Positions 10,109-18,489 of a stretch of 64,000 nucleotides of DNA are shown one piece after another. The stretch covers positions 292,635-356,634 of the forward strand of contig NZ_FODR01000008.1 of assembly GCF_900110415.1 (NCBI RefSeq), read 5' to 3'. Source of the DNA: Mucilaginibacter sp. OK283. GTDB lineage: Bacteria; Bacteroidota; Bacteroidia; Sphingobacteriales; Sphingobacteriaceae. Position 1 is the stretch's first letter; each line of letters begins with the position of its first letter. The notes beneath the pieces were generated by a model. The model did no database searches. It saw only the letters and a program-made list of their open reading frames with translations, and was not told the origin of the DNA. The position numbers and the translations under genes are program-made.

Positions 10109-10142
10109 AAAAAGCGTTGCTAATGTTGGCAACGCTTTTTTT
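10109..10142 (+). terminator. Rho-independent terminator after trxA
   Basis: The stem AAAGCGTTGC / GCAACGCTTT closes a short loop (TAATGTTG) and runs into seven or more T. Its last T is immediately before the ATG at 10143 of the next gene. Confidence 0.88.
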
Positions 10143-11081
10143 ATGCCCTATATTAGCCCTATGCCCAAATTAAACGACGATCAGCAAATACTGCAGTTAG
10201 CCAACCTTGAACTGTTGGCCCGGCAGGTAGTTGAAGGTTTTATAACCGGCCTGCATCAAAGCCCTTTCCATGGCTTTTCGGTTGAGTTTGCCGAGCATCG
10301 CTTATACAACAACGGCGAATCGGTAAAAAACATCGATTGGAAATTGCTGGCCCGTACCGATAAGCTGTTTGTAAAACAATTTGAGGAAGAAACCAACCTG
10401 CGCTGCTACCTGCTGCTGGATACGTCGTCGTCCATGAACTTCCCCGAAAAAGGGACCAGCAAGCTGCAGTTTTCTATCTATGCCATTGCATCATTAATGC
10501 ATTTGTTTAAAAAACAAAGAGATGCGTTTGGGCTCTGCCTTTTTTCAGACAAGGTAGATTGGCTGAGTTCGGCAAAATCAACTACAACACACCTGTTTCA
10601 TTTATACGCCGAACTGGAGAAGGCTTATAATAACCCCAAAGCCAATACAGTTACCAACATAACACAGGTATTGCACCATGTTGCCAACGAGATTCATCAG
10701 CGATCCATGGTCATTATTTTTAGCGATATGCTGGAAAATAGCCTTAACCCCGATAAGGTGCAAGCCTTGTTCGCGGCGGTTCAGCACCTGAAGTTCAGCA
10801 AACACGAAGTAATTATTTTTAACGTTAGCGATAAGCAAAAAGAAGTAGACTTTAACTTTGATAACCGCCCACATCATTTTATCGATATAGAAAGCGGTGC
10901 CGAAGTAAAGGTGCACCCCAGCAAAGTACGGGATGCCTACAAAGCAACCTTAACCGAATATCGCCACCAACTTGAGCTTAAATGCGCCCAATACCACATT
11001 GATCTGGTTGACGTTGACATTAATGAAAGCTATCATAACGTGCTAAAAACTTACCTTGCTAAGCGAAATAAAATGATATAA
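10143..11081 (+). CDS. DUF58 domain-containing protein
   Basis: 312-residue protein of the DUF58 family. The sequence EFAEHRLYNNGESVKNIDW matches the family's conserved core, followed by a von Willebrand A-like fold starting with LLLDTSSSMNF, a MIDAS-like DxSxS metal site, and MVIIFSDMLE later. Such proteins usually accompany MoxR AAA ATPases in chaperone-like operons, but no moxR lies in this window. Two in-frame ATG codons are possible, at 10143 and 10161. The first abuts the terminator of trxA, so 10161 may be the true start. The stop codon lies one base from the stop of the convergent histidine kinase. Confidence 0.85.
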   Translation: MPYISPMPKLNDDQQILQLANLELLARQVVEGFITGLHQSPFHGFSVEFAEHRLYNNGESVKNIDWKLLARTDKLFVKQFEEETNLRCYLLLDTSSSMNFPEKGTSKLQFSIYAIASLMHLFKKQRDAFGLCLFSDKVDWLSSAKSTTTHLFHLYAELEKAYNNPKANTVTNITQVLHHVANEIHQRSMVIIFSDMLENSLNPDKVQALFAAVQHLKFSKHEVIIFNVSDKQKEVDFNFDNRPHHFIDIESGAEVKVHPSKVRDAYKATLTEYRHQLELKCAQYHIDLVDVDINESYHNVLKTYLAKRNKMI

Positions 11082-11082
11082 G

Positions 11083-12414
11083 TTATTGAACCTGTATAGG
11101 TGTATTAAATATCAACATTACCGATGTGCCCTCGCCCTTTACAGAGTTTATTTTTATTTTAATACCATGAAAGGTAGTAATACTTTTAACTATAGCCAGG
11201 CCTAAGCCATAACTCTCTTTTTCATCGGTATCCAGCTTTTCAAAACGGTTAAAGGCGCTTTCTATTTGCTTTTTTTCCATCCCGGCGCCAGTATCGGCAA
11301 TGATAATTGTATAAATACCATCTTTAAGTTCATCAGAAATGGTAATGCTACCTCCCGGATTGTTATATTTTATTGAATTATTAATAATGTTAAACAATAA
11401 CGTATGCATAAGCGGCCGGTTGCCCTGTATGGTATAAATGTATTTGAGATTATTGGTAAACTTCAACTCCTTTTCTTCAATACGATCTTCCAGTTCCTCC
11501 CGTATTTCCATAACTATGGCCGCAATCATTACCATATCCGCTTTATCATACTGGTTGTTTTCAACTTTCGATATTAGTAACAAACTATTGATGATAGACT
11601 TAAGTCTGTTAAGCGTTTTTAACGAGGCATGCATTTTATTTTCGCTGCCCTCGCTTAATTCCTCATGCAATAAAATATTCTCCAGCCTTGAACTGATAAT
11701 GGATATCGGCGTAAGCAATTCATGCGATACATTGGCAATAAATTGTTTTTCGAGGATGAAAAGGTTCGAGATCTTTTTCATAAGCGAACTGATACTGTCA
11801 TCCAGCAATTCAAAATCCTGCGTAGTGGTCTTTATTTTTCCATAATCAAAATTCATCGGGTCGTTCACCTTAATCAATTTCCGGTCGATGATCTGGTAAA
11901 AAGGCGCCAGCAGGAATTTGGTGAACACAAGGTCGCTTAACAGGGTTAAAACCAATGCTATAATCAACACCACAATGGTGAATTTTTTAATGATGGATTT
12001 TAATTCCTCAACCGATTCAATGGCCACCCCAACCTCCAGCATGTAAGTATGGTTTTTAAGATTAAAACGGTGCGATAACACCCGGTAATCCTGCATATTG
12101 CGGTCTATTTCGCGTCGCTCGGTGGTAAATCCGCCGTTGGGGGCCAATACGGGTTCATATTTCACAGGCTTAATAGAGATAAACTCCTCCTTAAGAATGT
12201 TATAATCGGTATAAATTTTTTGAGTGCTCAGATATCCGCTGATTTCTTTGGATGACAGGCTTCTTAATATTTCCCGCTTATCATTCTGCAGCCGCAATTC
12301 AATATGGTTATAAGAGATCTTCTCGATAGATAACAGGATGAACAACCCTGTAAACAGGATGATAGCTACCTTGGTTAAAGTATTATACAGGGCCAGTTTT
12401 ACCTGCAGTTTCAT
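11083..12414 (-). CDS. Sensor histidine kinase
   Basis: 443-residue membrane kinase. The first membrane helix is at about residues 13-30, with an extracytoplasmic sensor region to about 144 and a second helix at about 145-165. HisKA follows, with FIANVSHELLTPISI and phosphoacceptor H231. The HATPase domain shows an N box (NIINNSIKYN), G1 (DTGAGM) and G2 (YGLGLAI). The gene lies 11 nt downstream of its response regulator on the same strand, so they form one operon. The stimulus is unknown. The divergent GH130 gene could be a target, which is only a positional inference. Confidence 0.93.
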   Translation of the reverse strand: MKLQVKLALYNTLTKVAIILFTGLFILLSIEKISYNHIELRLQNDKREILRSLSSKEISGYLSTQKIYTDYNILKEEFISIKPVKYEPVLAPNGGFTTERREIDRNMQDYRVLSHRFNLKNHTYMLEVGVAIESVEELKSIIKKFTIVVLIIALVLTLLSDLVFTKFLLAPFYQIIDRKLIKVNDPMNFDYGKIKTTTQDFELLDDSISSLMKKISNLFILEKQFIANVSHELLTPISIISSRLENILLHEELSEGSENKMHASLKTLNRLKSIINSLLLISKVENNQYDKADMVMIAAIVMEIREELEDRIEEKELKFTNNLKYIYTIQGNRPLMHTLLFNIINNSIKYNNPGGSITISDELKDGIYTIIIADTGAGMEKKQIESAFNRFEKLDTDEKESYGLGLAIVKSITTFHGIKIKINSVKGEGTSVMLIFNTPIQVQ

Positions 12415-12425
12415 TGACGGTTTGT

Positions 12426-13103
12426 TTAAATATTCACGCGGTAACCTATACTCCGTACCGTCTCAAACCAATCAATAGAGATGTATTGCGACAGCTTTTT
12501 GCGCAGGTTTTTTACGTGTACATCAACAAAATTCGAGTCGCTGTTTATTTCAAGTACATCGCCCCAAACATGTTCGGTAAGATTGGTACGGGATATCACC
12601 CTGTTTTTATTGAGCACTAAATAATTCAAAATCTCAAATTCCTTTTTGGTGAGGTTTATACGTTCATCGTTAAACATTACCGTGCGGTTTTGAATATTTA
12701 TTTTAAGGCCTTTTATATTAATGTCGTTACTCTCCAGCCTATGTTTTCGTCGGGTAATGGCGTGCATCCGGGCCAGCAACTCGTTTAATGAGAACGGTTT
12801 GGCCAGGTAATCGTCTGCGCCTTGCTCCAGGCCCGATACCCTGTCGTCAACCGCTCCACGGGCGGTTAGGATAATAACAGCATCATCGCGCTTGTCAAGC
12901 CCTTTCAGCATTTTTAACAGGTCGAAACCGTCGCCATCGGGCAGTCCGAGATCAAGCAGGATAAAATCGTAATTATTAACAAAGATCTTTTCTTCGGCCG
13001 ATTTTTTAGTGCGGGCGTGCTCAACAGTGAACCCTTCGTGACTTAAAAATTCGTCAACCTCAAGGGCTAAGCCCTTTTCGTCTTCAACAATCAAAACATT
13101 CAT
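12426..13103 (-). CDS. OmpR-family response regulator
   Basis: 225 residues. The receiver domain has acidic pocket E7-D8, phosphoacceptor D51 in LLDLGLPDGDG and K102 in LAKPFS. A C-terminal winged-helix DNA-binding domain begins near residue 128 (LTKKEFEILNYLVLNKNRV, then NSDSNFVDVHVKNLRKKL). It is first in the operon with the kinase at 11083-12414 and activates or represses genes when phosphorylated. The upstream region up to 13287 is shared with the divergent GH130 gene. Confidence 0.95.
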   Translation of the reverse strand: MNVLIVEDEKGLALEVDEFLSHEGFTVEHARTKKSAEEKIFVNNYDFILLDLGLPDGDGFDLLKMLKGLDKRDDAVIILTARGAVDDRVSGLEQGADDYLAKPFSLNELLARMHAITRRKHRLESNDINIKGLKINIQNRTVMFNDERINLTKKEFEILNYLVLNKNRVISRTNLTEHVWGDVLEINSDSNFVDVHVKNLRKKLSQYISIDWFETVRSIGYRVNI

Positions 13104-13286
13104 AAGTGTGCAAGTTACGAGATTTTAGAGTCAAGAGCCAAGAATCAGGAATCAAGACAAAAAATTTACATTCAGGCCTATCAATGAAAATTTGTTTTAA
13201 TTCTTAACCCTTGATTCTCTTTTTGAAAAATAGCTAAATCAATTTCTGCTTAATGGTGTTACCAAATAAATACTACTATTGTATAT

Positions 13287-14756
13287 ATGAGACTTTCCAT
13301 CGAACGAAAACCAATAAGAGTTAACCCCGATCCTAAACGCGTTATTGCCAGATTTTTTTTCAATGGGAACGATCGTGCAAAAGAAGTAATTGAACGCGTT
13401 ATGCAAATAAGCGAAGAGGTAGCCTTCGGCATTGTGTCGCCGCTATTGCAGGAATACTCCAAACGGCACCGTAATATAACCAGGGTTTTAAACCGGCACT
13501 GCAGCAAATTAAAGCCGCTTTTTTTAGAGTTAAATATCGATTACGATACATTAACTATTAACCGCAAGCTGCTTATAGGCTCCTATTTTACCCATGAGTA
13601 TTCTATTGAATCGGCTGCTTTTTTCAATCCGTCTATCGTGGAAGATCCCGACCAAACCGAGTTGGAAGATGGGCAACGCAGGGTAATTATTAGTTTCAGG
13701 GCCGTAGGCGAAGGGCATATCTCATCCATTACCTTTCGCAGAGGGATGATAGATAAATATAACAACATCACCATTTTACCTGCCGGCAGTTATATTGACG
13801 AAGCCGAAATTGTAAGGAACGCGGTATACAATAAAAAGCTGTTTTTTGATAAAGCCGCCGTCACGCAGATCAATATTGATATTTTACACGAACTGGAATC
13901 CAAGCTGGATCACCATTTTGAATACGCCAACCTCCGCCGCATCATTATCGATTCGCAAAAATTGCAGGAAAGCGATATGAAGAAACTGGAGTACGACAAA
14001 GTACTGTGGCTGGCCGACTCGTACTACGAAATAGTTTTTTCGCTGGATACAGATATCTCCGACAGGGTGATATTCCCAATATCGGAGTATGAGCGCAAAG
14101 GTATTGAGGATGCCCGTTTTGTACAGTTCAGAAACGACGACGATACTTCGGTTTATTATGCAACTTATACGGCATATGACGGGGCGCTTATTATGCCAAA
14201 ACTGTTACAAACTACCGATTTTTATAATTTTAAAATAATGCCGTTATATGGTGCGGGGGCCCAAAATAAAAACCTGGCATTGTTTCCGCGTAAGGTGAAT
14301 GGCAAGTTTGTAATGATTTCGCGTATTGATGGTTGTAATAACTATATCATGTACGCCGATAAGATTAATATTTGGGAAAAACCAATTATGCTGCAGCAAC
14401 CCCGCTTTAGCTGGGAGTTTGTACAGATAGGCAACTGCGGATCGCCGATTGAAACCAAAGATGGCTGGCTGATGATAACCCACGGTGTAGGCCCTATGCG
14501 CCGCTATGTACTGGGTGCAAGCTTATTAAAACTGGATGACCCTGCCATCGAAATTGGCCGCCTGCGCGAGCCCTTGCTTATCCCCAACAGCGATGAACGC
14601 GAAGGCTATGTACCCAATGTACTATATTCATGCGGGGCGATAATTCATAATGAAAAACTGATAATACCTTATGGTGTGTCCGATTCATCAACCGCCTTTG
14701 CAGAGGTTGGCCTGCAGGAGTTACTGGATAAATTGAAGAACGATCAAAGCGAATAA
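13287..14756 (+). CDS. Glycoside hydrolase family 130-like phosphorylase
   Basis: 489-residue protein. The first about 110 residues are helical, and a five-bladed beta-propeller-like region follows, with FNPSIVEDPDQ, GIEDARFV, GALIMPKLLQTTDF, KNLALFPRKVNGKFVMISR and WLMITHGVGPMRRYVLG. This series of ED(A/P)R-type and fatty/aromatic motifs matches GH130 enzymes, which phosphorolyse or hydrolyse beta-mannosides. It is longer at the N-terminus than classic mannosylglucose phosphorylases. Two GT4 genes lie 3-7 kb downstream on the other strand, and a two-component system diverges from it. Assignment to the family is firm; the exact substrate (beta-1,2- or beta-1,4-mannoside) cannot be told. Confidence 0.85.
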   Translation: MRLSIERKPIRVNPDPKRVIARFFFNGNDRAKEVIERVMQISEEVAFGIVSPLLQEYSKRHRNITRVLNRHCSKLKPLFLELNIDYDTLTINRKLLIGSYFTHEYSIESAAFFNPSIVEDPDQTELEDGQRRVIISFRAVGEGHISSITFRRGMIDKYNNITILPAGSYIDEAEIVRNAVYNKKLFFDKAAVTQINIDILHELESKLDHHFEYANLRRIIIDSQKLQESDMKKLEYDKVLWLADSYYEIVFSLDTDISDRVIFPISEYERKGIEDARFVQFRNDDDTSVYYATYTAYDGALIMPKLLQTTDFYNFKIMPLYGAGAQNKNLALFPRKVNGKFVMISRIDGCNNYIMYADKINIWEKPIMLQQPRFSWEFVQIGNCGSPIETKDGWLMITHGVGPMRRYVLGASLLKLDDPAIEIGRLREPLLIPNSDEREGYVPNVLYSCGAIIHNEKLIIPYGVSDSSTAFAEVGLQELLDKLKNDQSE

Positions 14757-14817
14757 CGCCGCTTTTGTTATCAGCTTAAATAATATTAATTTAACCACTT
14801 AAATAAAGCGTCATCAG

Positions 14818-15678
14818 GTGGTTATTATTAAACGGATAAATGGCCAGCTGGCCAACAGGCTGCACTTTCTGTCATACTTTATAGCCAACAGTAAGGCTTA
14901 TAGTTATCCATTGCTTGTAACATGTTTCCCGGAGTATTACAGTTGGTTTAGCCCTGCCGGCGATGACGTGCTTAGGGTTACGTTTACAAGGCCCGGAATA
15001 AAGCAAAAAGCCATAAACAAAATTTTAAATAAGCTTCATACGCTCGCTTCAAAATTCAGGATTAAACTGCCGGGCATCATCTTTCACTCAATTGCCGAAA
15101 ACGATCTGAAGCTTTCGCAATACGATATCAACAGTCCCGAATTTGTTAAATTGGCACAGCACCAGGTTGTGATACCCGAAGGCTGGGTTTACCGCGATTA
15201 CGTTAATTTTAAAAAATACCTGCCGCAAATTAAAAATCTATTTTCGCCCAAACAGGAATTCAGGGATGCAATACAACAGGAAGTTAACCGTGCACGAAAC
15301 ATGGGCGATATCCTCATTGGTGTACACATCAGGCGTGGCGATTATATTGATTTTAATGGTGGCAAATGGTTTTATAGCAACGAGGTATATATTAACAAAA
15401 TGGGCCAGGCAGAGCAACTTTTTGCAGGCAAACAATGCGTGTTTATCATATGCTCGCAGGAAAAGCTGGACGCTAATGAGTTTAGCGGTTTCAAAACCGT
15501 AATTGCCCAACGGCCTGCAATTGTCGACTTGTATTTACTTGCCGAATGTGACTATATTTTTGGCCCGCCAAGCACATTTACAGGCTGGGCATCGTTATAC
15601 AACACCGTGCCTGCTTACTACATAGAGTTGGCCAACGAAAAGATAACGATCAATTCTTTTAAGGAGTTTTTTGATTAG
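14818..15678 (+). CDS. GT11-like alpha-1,2-fucosyltransferase
   Basis: 286 residues. The N-terminal KRINGQLANRLHFLSYF resembles the GT11 opening (GGLGNQLFQ-like), and IGVHIRRGDYIDF carries the HxRRxDY motif that binds GDP-fucose in GT11/GT23/POFUT families. A C-terminal DYIFGPPSTFTGWASLY matches the S-(T/S)-F-x-W region. The start is GTG at 14818, 61 nt after the GH130 stop, and the two may share a transcript. It probably modifies a surface glycan. The acceptor is unknown; similarity outside the motifs is weak. Confidence 0.72.
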   Translation: MVIIKRINGQLANRLHFLSYFIANSKAYSYPLLVTCFPEYYSWFSPAGDDVLRVTFTRPGIKQKAINKILNKLHTLASKFRIKLPGIIFHSIAENDLKLSQYDINSPEFVKLAQHQVVIPEGWVYRDYVNFKKYLPQIKNLFSPKQEFRDAIQQEVNRARNMGDILIGVHIRRGDYIDFNGGKWFYSNEVYINKMGQAEQLFAGKQCVFIICSQEKLDANEFSGFKTVIAQRPAIVDLYLLAECDYIFGPPSTFTGWASLYNTVPAYYIELANEKITINSFKEFFD

Positions 15679-15687
15679 CAATAAACG

Positions 15688-16587
15688 CTATCGCCAACTG
15701 GTGCTGATTTTTTTAAGAGTAAACTTTTCAAAAATCCTGACAGCAATTTCTTTGTGATCACCCTTTTCTGATTTACGTACGTAATTAGTTAAATTCAAGA
15801 GCTTTAGCTGCGATGTATTATTGTTACCGCTGATGTTCAGGCTGGCATACATCGTTTTTAAAACTATGGTATCCGCATCTTTTACCCGTTCATAATCAAT
15901 AAGCATGGCCAACGTATCTCTTTTGTTTTTGATCAACGACGAACTGTAATAGAAAATATTGCTCCTGCTGTCAAAATCAACCCTTGCAGTATCTTTGTAA
16001 AGCGCGCCGTAACTGTGTTTATTATTGTCCTGAACGTATTTATTAAAATCATGAACGTAATCAAGTTGCAGGGCATTAATCCTGGAAACCAGTTCACGCT
16101 TAGAAAAATTGAAGGTGTATACTTTATTGATATTATTAAACCTGGTATAAGCACCCGGAGGCATGGTTGTAGCAATAAAAGATATCAAACAACCCACCAC
16201 CAGCATATTTAAAATTACCGGTTTGAAGTGATATTCTGCCTGCTTGTTAAACTGATAAAAAGACACAGGCAAAATGAGCAGTGCTATATAATCGGTATAA
16301 TCAATTGTGCGGTGAATTGGCACGCCGGCACCATTTAATGCATTGATAACAGGCTGCATTAAAGGCGATTTCCAAACTATAAAAAACAGTAATGTAAAAA
16401 AGTAAACCAGCTTTATTTTCCGCGGAAATAAAGCACTCAACAAAAATGGCAACGCAAACAAGCCGGCAAAATCAGAAAGTTTGCCGGTTAAATCGTTATG
16501 AAACGTTTGTTTAAAGTACCAATCGTTTACAATTAGCAACAAAACCGCGGCTATAAATACCGGGTTACCTAATTTATGCTTTGCCAT
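15688..16587 (-). CDS. Uncharacterised membrane protein
   Basis: 299 residues, not assigned to a family. Four or five hydrophobic helices occupy the N-terminal half (VFIAAVLLLIVNDW, FALPFLLSALF, LVYFFTLLFFIVW, IALLILPVSFY, ILNMLVVGCLISFIA). A hydrophilic C-terminal half of about 150 residues follows, presumably outside the cytoplasm, with no recognisable motif. The gene is convergent with the fucosyltransferase (9 nt between stop codons) and has nothing on its strand close upstream. Confidence 0.7.
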   Translation of the reverse strand: MAKHKLGNPVFIAAVLLLIVNDWYFKQTFHNDLTGKLSDFAGLFALPFLLSALFPRKIKLVYFFTLLFFIVWKSPLMQPVINALNGAGVPIHRTIDYTDYIALLILPVSFYQFNKQAEYHFKPVILNMLVVGCLISFIATTMPPGAYTRFNNINKVYTFNFSKRELVSRINALQLDYVHDFNKYVQDNNKHSYGALYKDTARVDFDSRSNIFYYSSSLIKNKRDTLAMLIDYERVKDADTIVLKTMYASLNISGNNNTSQLKLLNLTNYVRKSEKGDHKEIAVRIFEKFTLKKISTSWR

Positions 16588-16994
16588 TGCTGCAGGTTAA
16601 TTAACAGCAAGTTATGAAAATAATTAATTCAGGTGTCCGCCAAACTTATTAAGTTTTTGAAACTTCCTAAGTTTCTCTGCACTACCGCCAGGGCATTTTT
16701 ATAAAATGTTTATTGAAGCTGTATAAACTGCCCCATAAATCTGCTTGTTCGTCATTTTATTGGCCTCCAATAAACGACAAACCGTCCTAAATAATAAGCG
16801 AATTATTTGGCGCTCCATTCCTGTTTCTCTGTGGTTCATATGCAAAAAGAGCCGTTGCGAATTAATACAACAGGTTATTAAAAAGATTTGAAAAAAAAGG
16901 AGTCTGGCATGTCCATTGAATATAAATAATTTAGTATATTTAATTGGTATAATGAACGTTACAAATTATTATATGATAAAAAACTTATAAAGCC
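16588..16994. other. Intergenic, no gene seen
   Basis: About 400 bases between divergent genes at 15688-16587 and 16995-17396. It is AT-rich, especially 16900-16990. I see no ORF of note, no terminator and no clear TAnnTTTG box. Confidence 0.5.
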
Positions 16995-17396
16995 ATGGAT
17001 CATTTCAGAGAAATAAAAAACAGCTTAACCTGGCACAATGAGGGCAAATTTGAAGTTGAGCTGATTAATGGTATTATTACCAAACTTAATTTTTGTGAGC
17101 CGGGCAAAGGCCCCGAAGATGTAGGCAAAAGCCTTACATCAACCAACTACAAATATTTGCAGTCGGTTTATTCGTGCCTTGGCGATTTGTTTAATTTTAT
17201 TGAGGAAGAAAACAAAAGGTTAGGCTATAGCTATGCCCGCGCAAACGAGGTTTTACCACCACAGCAGGAAGAAGTTACTGAGAACACTTACCCGCTGCTT
17301 GGCGAAACCAAAATAAGGCCGCTAAGTGATTATGCCAATCAGCCGGAACCAGGCAATTCTTCCCAGGAAAACGAATTGATAAGGGATGCCGGCTGA
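16995..17396 (+). CDS. Hypothetical protein
   Basis: 133 residues, family not recognised. It is a soluble protein without signal peptide or membrane helix; the first 80 residues look folded (FEVELINGIITKLNFCEPG, GDLFNFIEEENKRLGYSYAR) and the C-terminal 50 are polar and probably disordered (PPQQEEVTENTYPLL). The ATG at 16995 follows an AT-rich leader. It is convergent with the GT4 gene at 17482. Codon use matches neighbours, so it is probably real. Confidence 0.65.
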   Translation: MDHFREIKNSLTWHNEGKFEVELINGIITKLNFCEPGKGPEDVGKSLTSTNYKYLQSVYSCLGDLFNFIEEENKRLGYSYARANEVLPPQQEEVTENTYPLLGETKIRPLSDYANQPEPGNSSQENELIRDAG

Positions 17397-17481
17397 TAGC
17401 TTCGGGCAAGAAGCTGATGCCTTTTCGGTGTTGTGTGGTGCTTAAAGTACCGCATAGGCTTCTTTATGTGATTACTCTCAG

Positions 17482-18489
17482 TTATATATCCAGTATCTTC
17501 TTATATAGTTTTAAATAGTCTTCAACCATTTTATCCCCCGAAAATTGCGAAGCCGCCCAGTTACAGCAATCAATTCTGTTAATTTCGGCTAACCTGCCCA
17601 CAGCCTCAACAGCCTCATCAACACTATCTACCAAAAATCCGGTTTGGGCATCTTTAATCAATTCCGGCATCGATCCCTTGTTAAAGGCTATTACAGGCGT
17701 TCCGCAAAGCATGGCTTCGGCTACGCTCATACCAAAAGGTTCATTAAACCTGATGGGGTGTAGCAAGGCAATAGCGTTGCCTAACAATTTTTTCCGCTCA
17801 TCGGGTCCGGCATGGCCAATATATTTTATTTGATCTGATAAAAAAGGTTCAACTCGTTCACGGTAGTAATTCCCATCCTGGATAATACCTGCAATTAACA
17901 GCTTCCGTTTACTTTTTTGGGCTATATCAATGGCTTCGGCAGTGCCTTTATCGGGATGGATGCGGCCAAAGTACAAAAGGTAATCTTCCGGCTGTTTATA
18001 AAACTCAAAATCTCGGGTATCCAAACCGTTGTAAACAGTAGCCAGGTAATCCAGCTGGGGGCTGCGATCTGAATTACTGATGGATACATAATACCCCCTG
18101 TCGTTATATTTTTTATAAACCGGGATAATCTTCTGCGACGAAAAACCATGTATAGTGGTGATAACAGGCGTTTTAATGAGCCCGGAATAAGTGAGCGGCA
18201 AAAAATCGAAATTATTATGAATAATATCAAACTCAGCTGCTTTCTCCATCAGGTTGCTAATGTGCAAACATTCCAGCACTTTGGCATCCTGGCTTCGGTC
18301 TTCTTCGTATCCTGTATCACAAATTGCATCCAGTTTACCGGTAGTTGTCGAATCGCCGGTAGCAAAGAGCGTTACCTCAATACCCAGTTGTACCAGGCCT
18401 TCGGCAATGTTAGATGCAATTTGTTCCCAGGGACCGTAATGCCGGGGTGGTGTACGCCAGGCTACGGGGGCTAAAACAGCTACCTTCAT
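17482..18489 (-). CDS. Family 4 glycosyltransferase
   Basis: 335-residue GT-B enzyme. The N-terminal domain starts VAVLAPVAWRTPPRHYGPWE, with a PPxxYGGxE-like element typical of one GT4 subgroup. The C-terminal nucleotide-sugar domain has LLYFGRIHPDKG and HPIRFNEPFGMSVAEAMLCG, including the ExFGxxxxEAMxxG signature that binds the donor sugar phosphates. It starts at the base next to the stop codon of the GT4-fusion gene, so both are one operon and probably work on the same glycan. Acceptor and donor are unknown. Confidence 0.9.
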   Translation of the reverse strand: MKVAVLAPVAWRTPPRHYGPWEQIASNIAEGLVQLGIEVTLFATGDSTTTGKLDAICDTGYEEDRSQDAKVLECLHISNLMEKAAEFDIIHNNFDFLPLTYSGLIKTPVITTIHGFSSQKIIPVYKKYNDRGYYVSISNSDRSPQLDYLATVYNGLDTRDFEFYKQPEDYLLYFGRIHPDKGTAEAIDIAQKSKRKLLIAGIIQDGNYYRERVEPFLSDQIKYIGHAGPDERKKLLGNAIALLHPIRFNEPFGMSVAEAMLCGTPVIAFNKGSMPELIKDAQTGFLVDSVDEAVEAVGRLAEINRIDCCNWAASQFSGDKMVEDYLKLYKKILDI

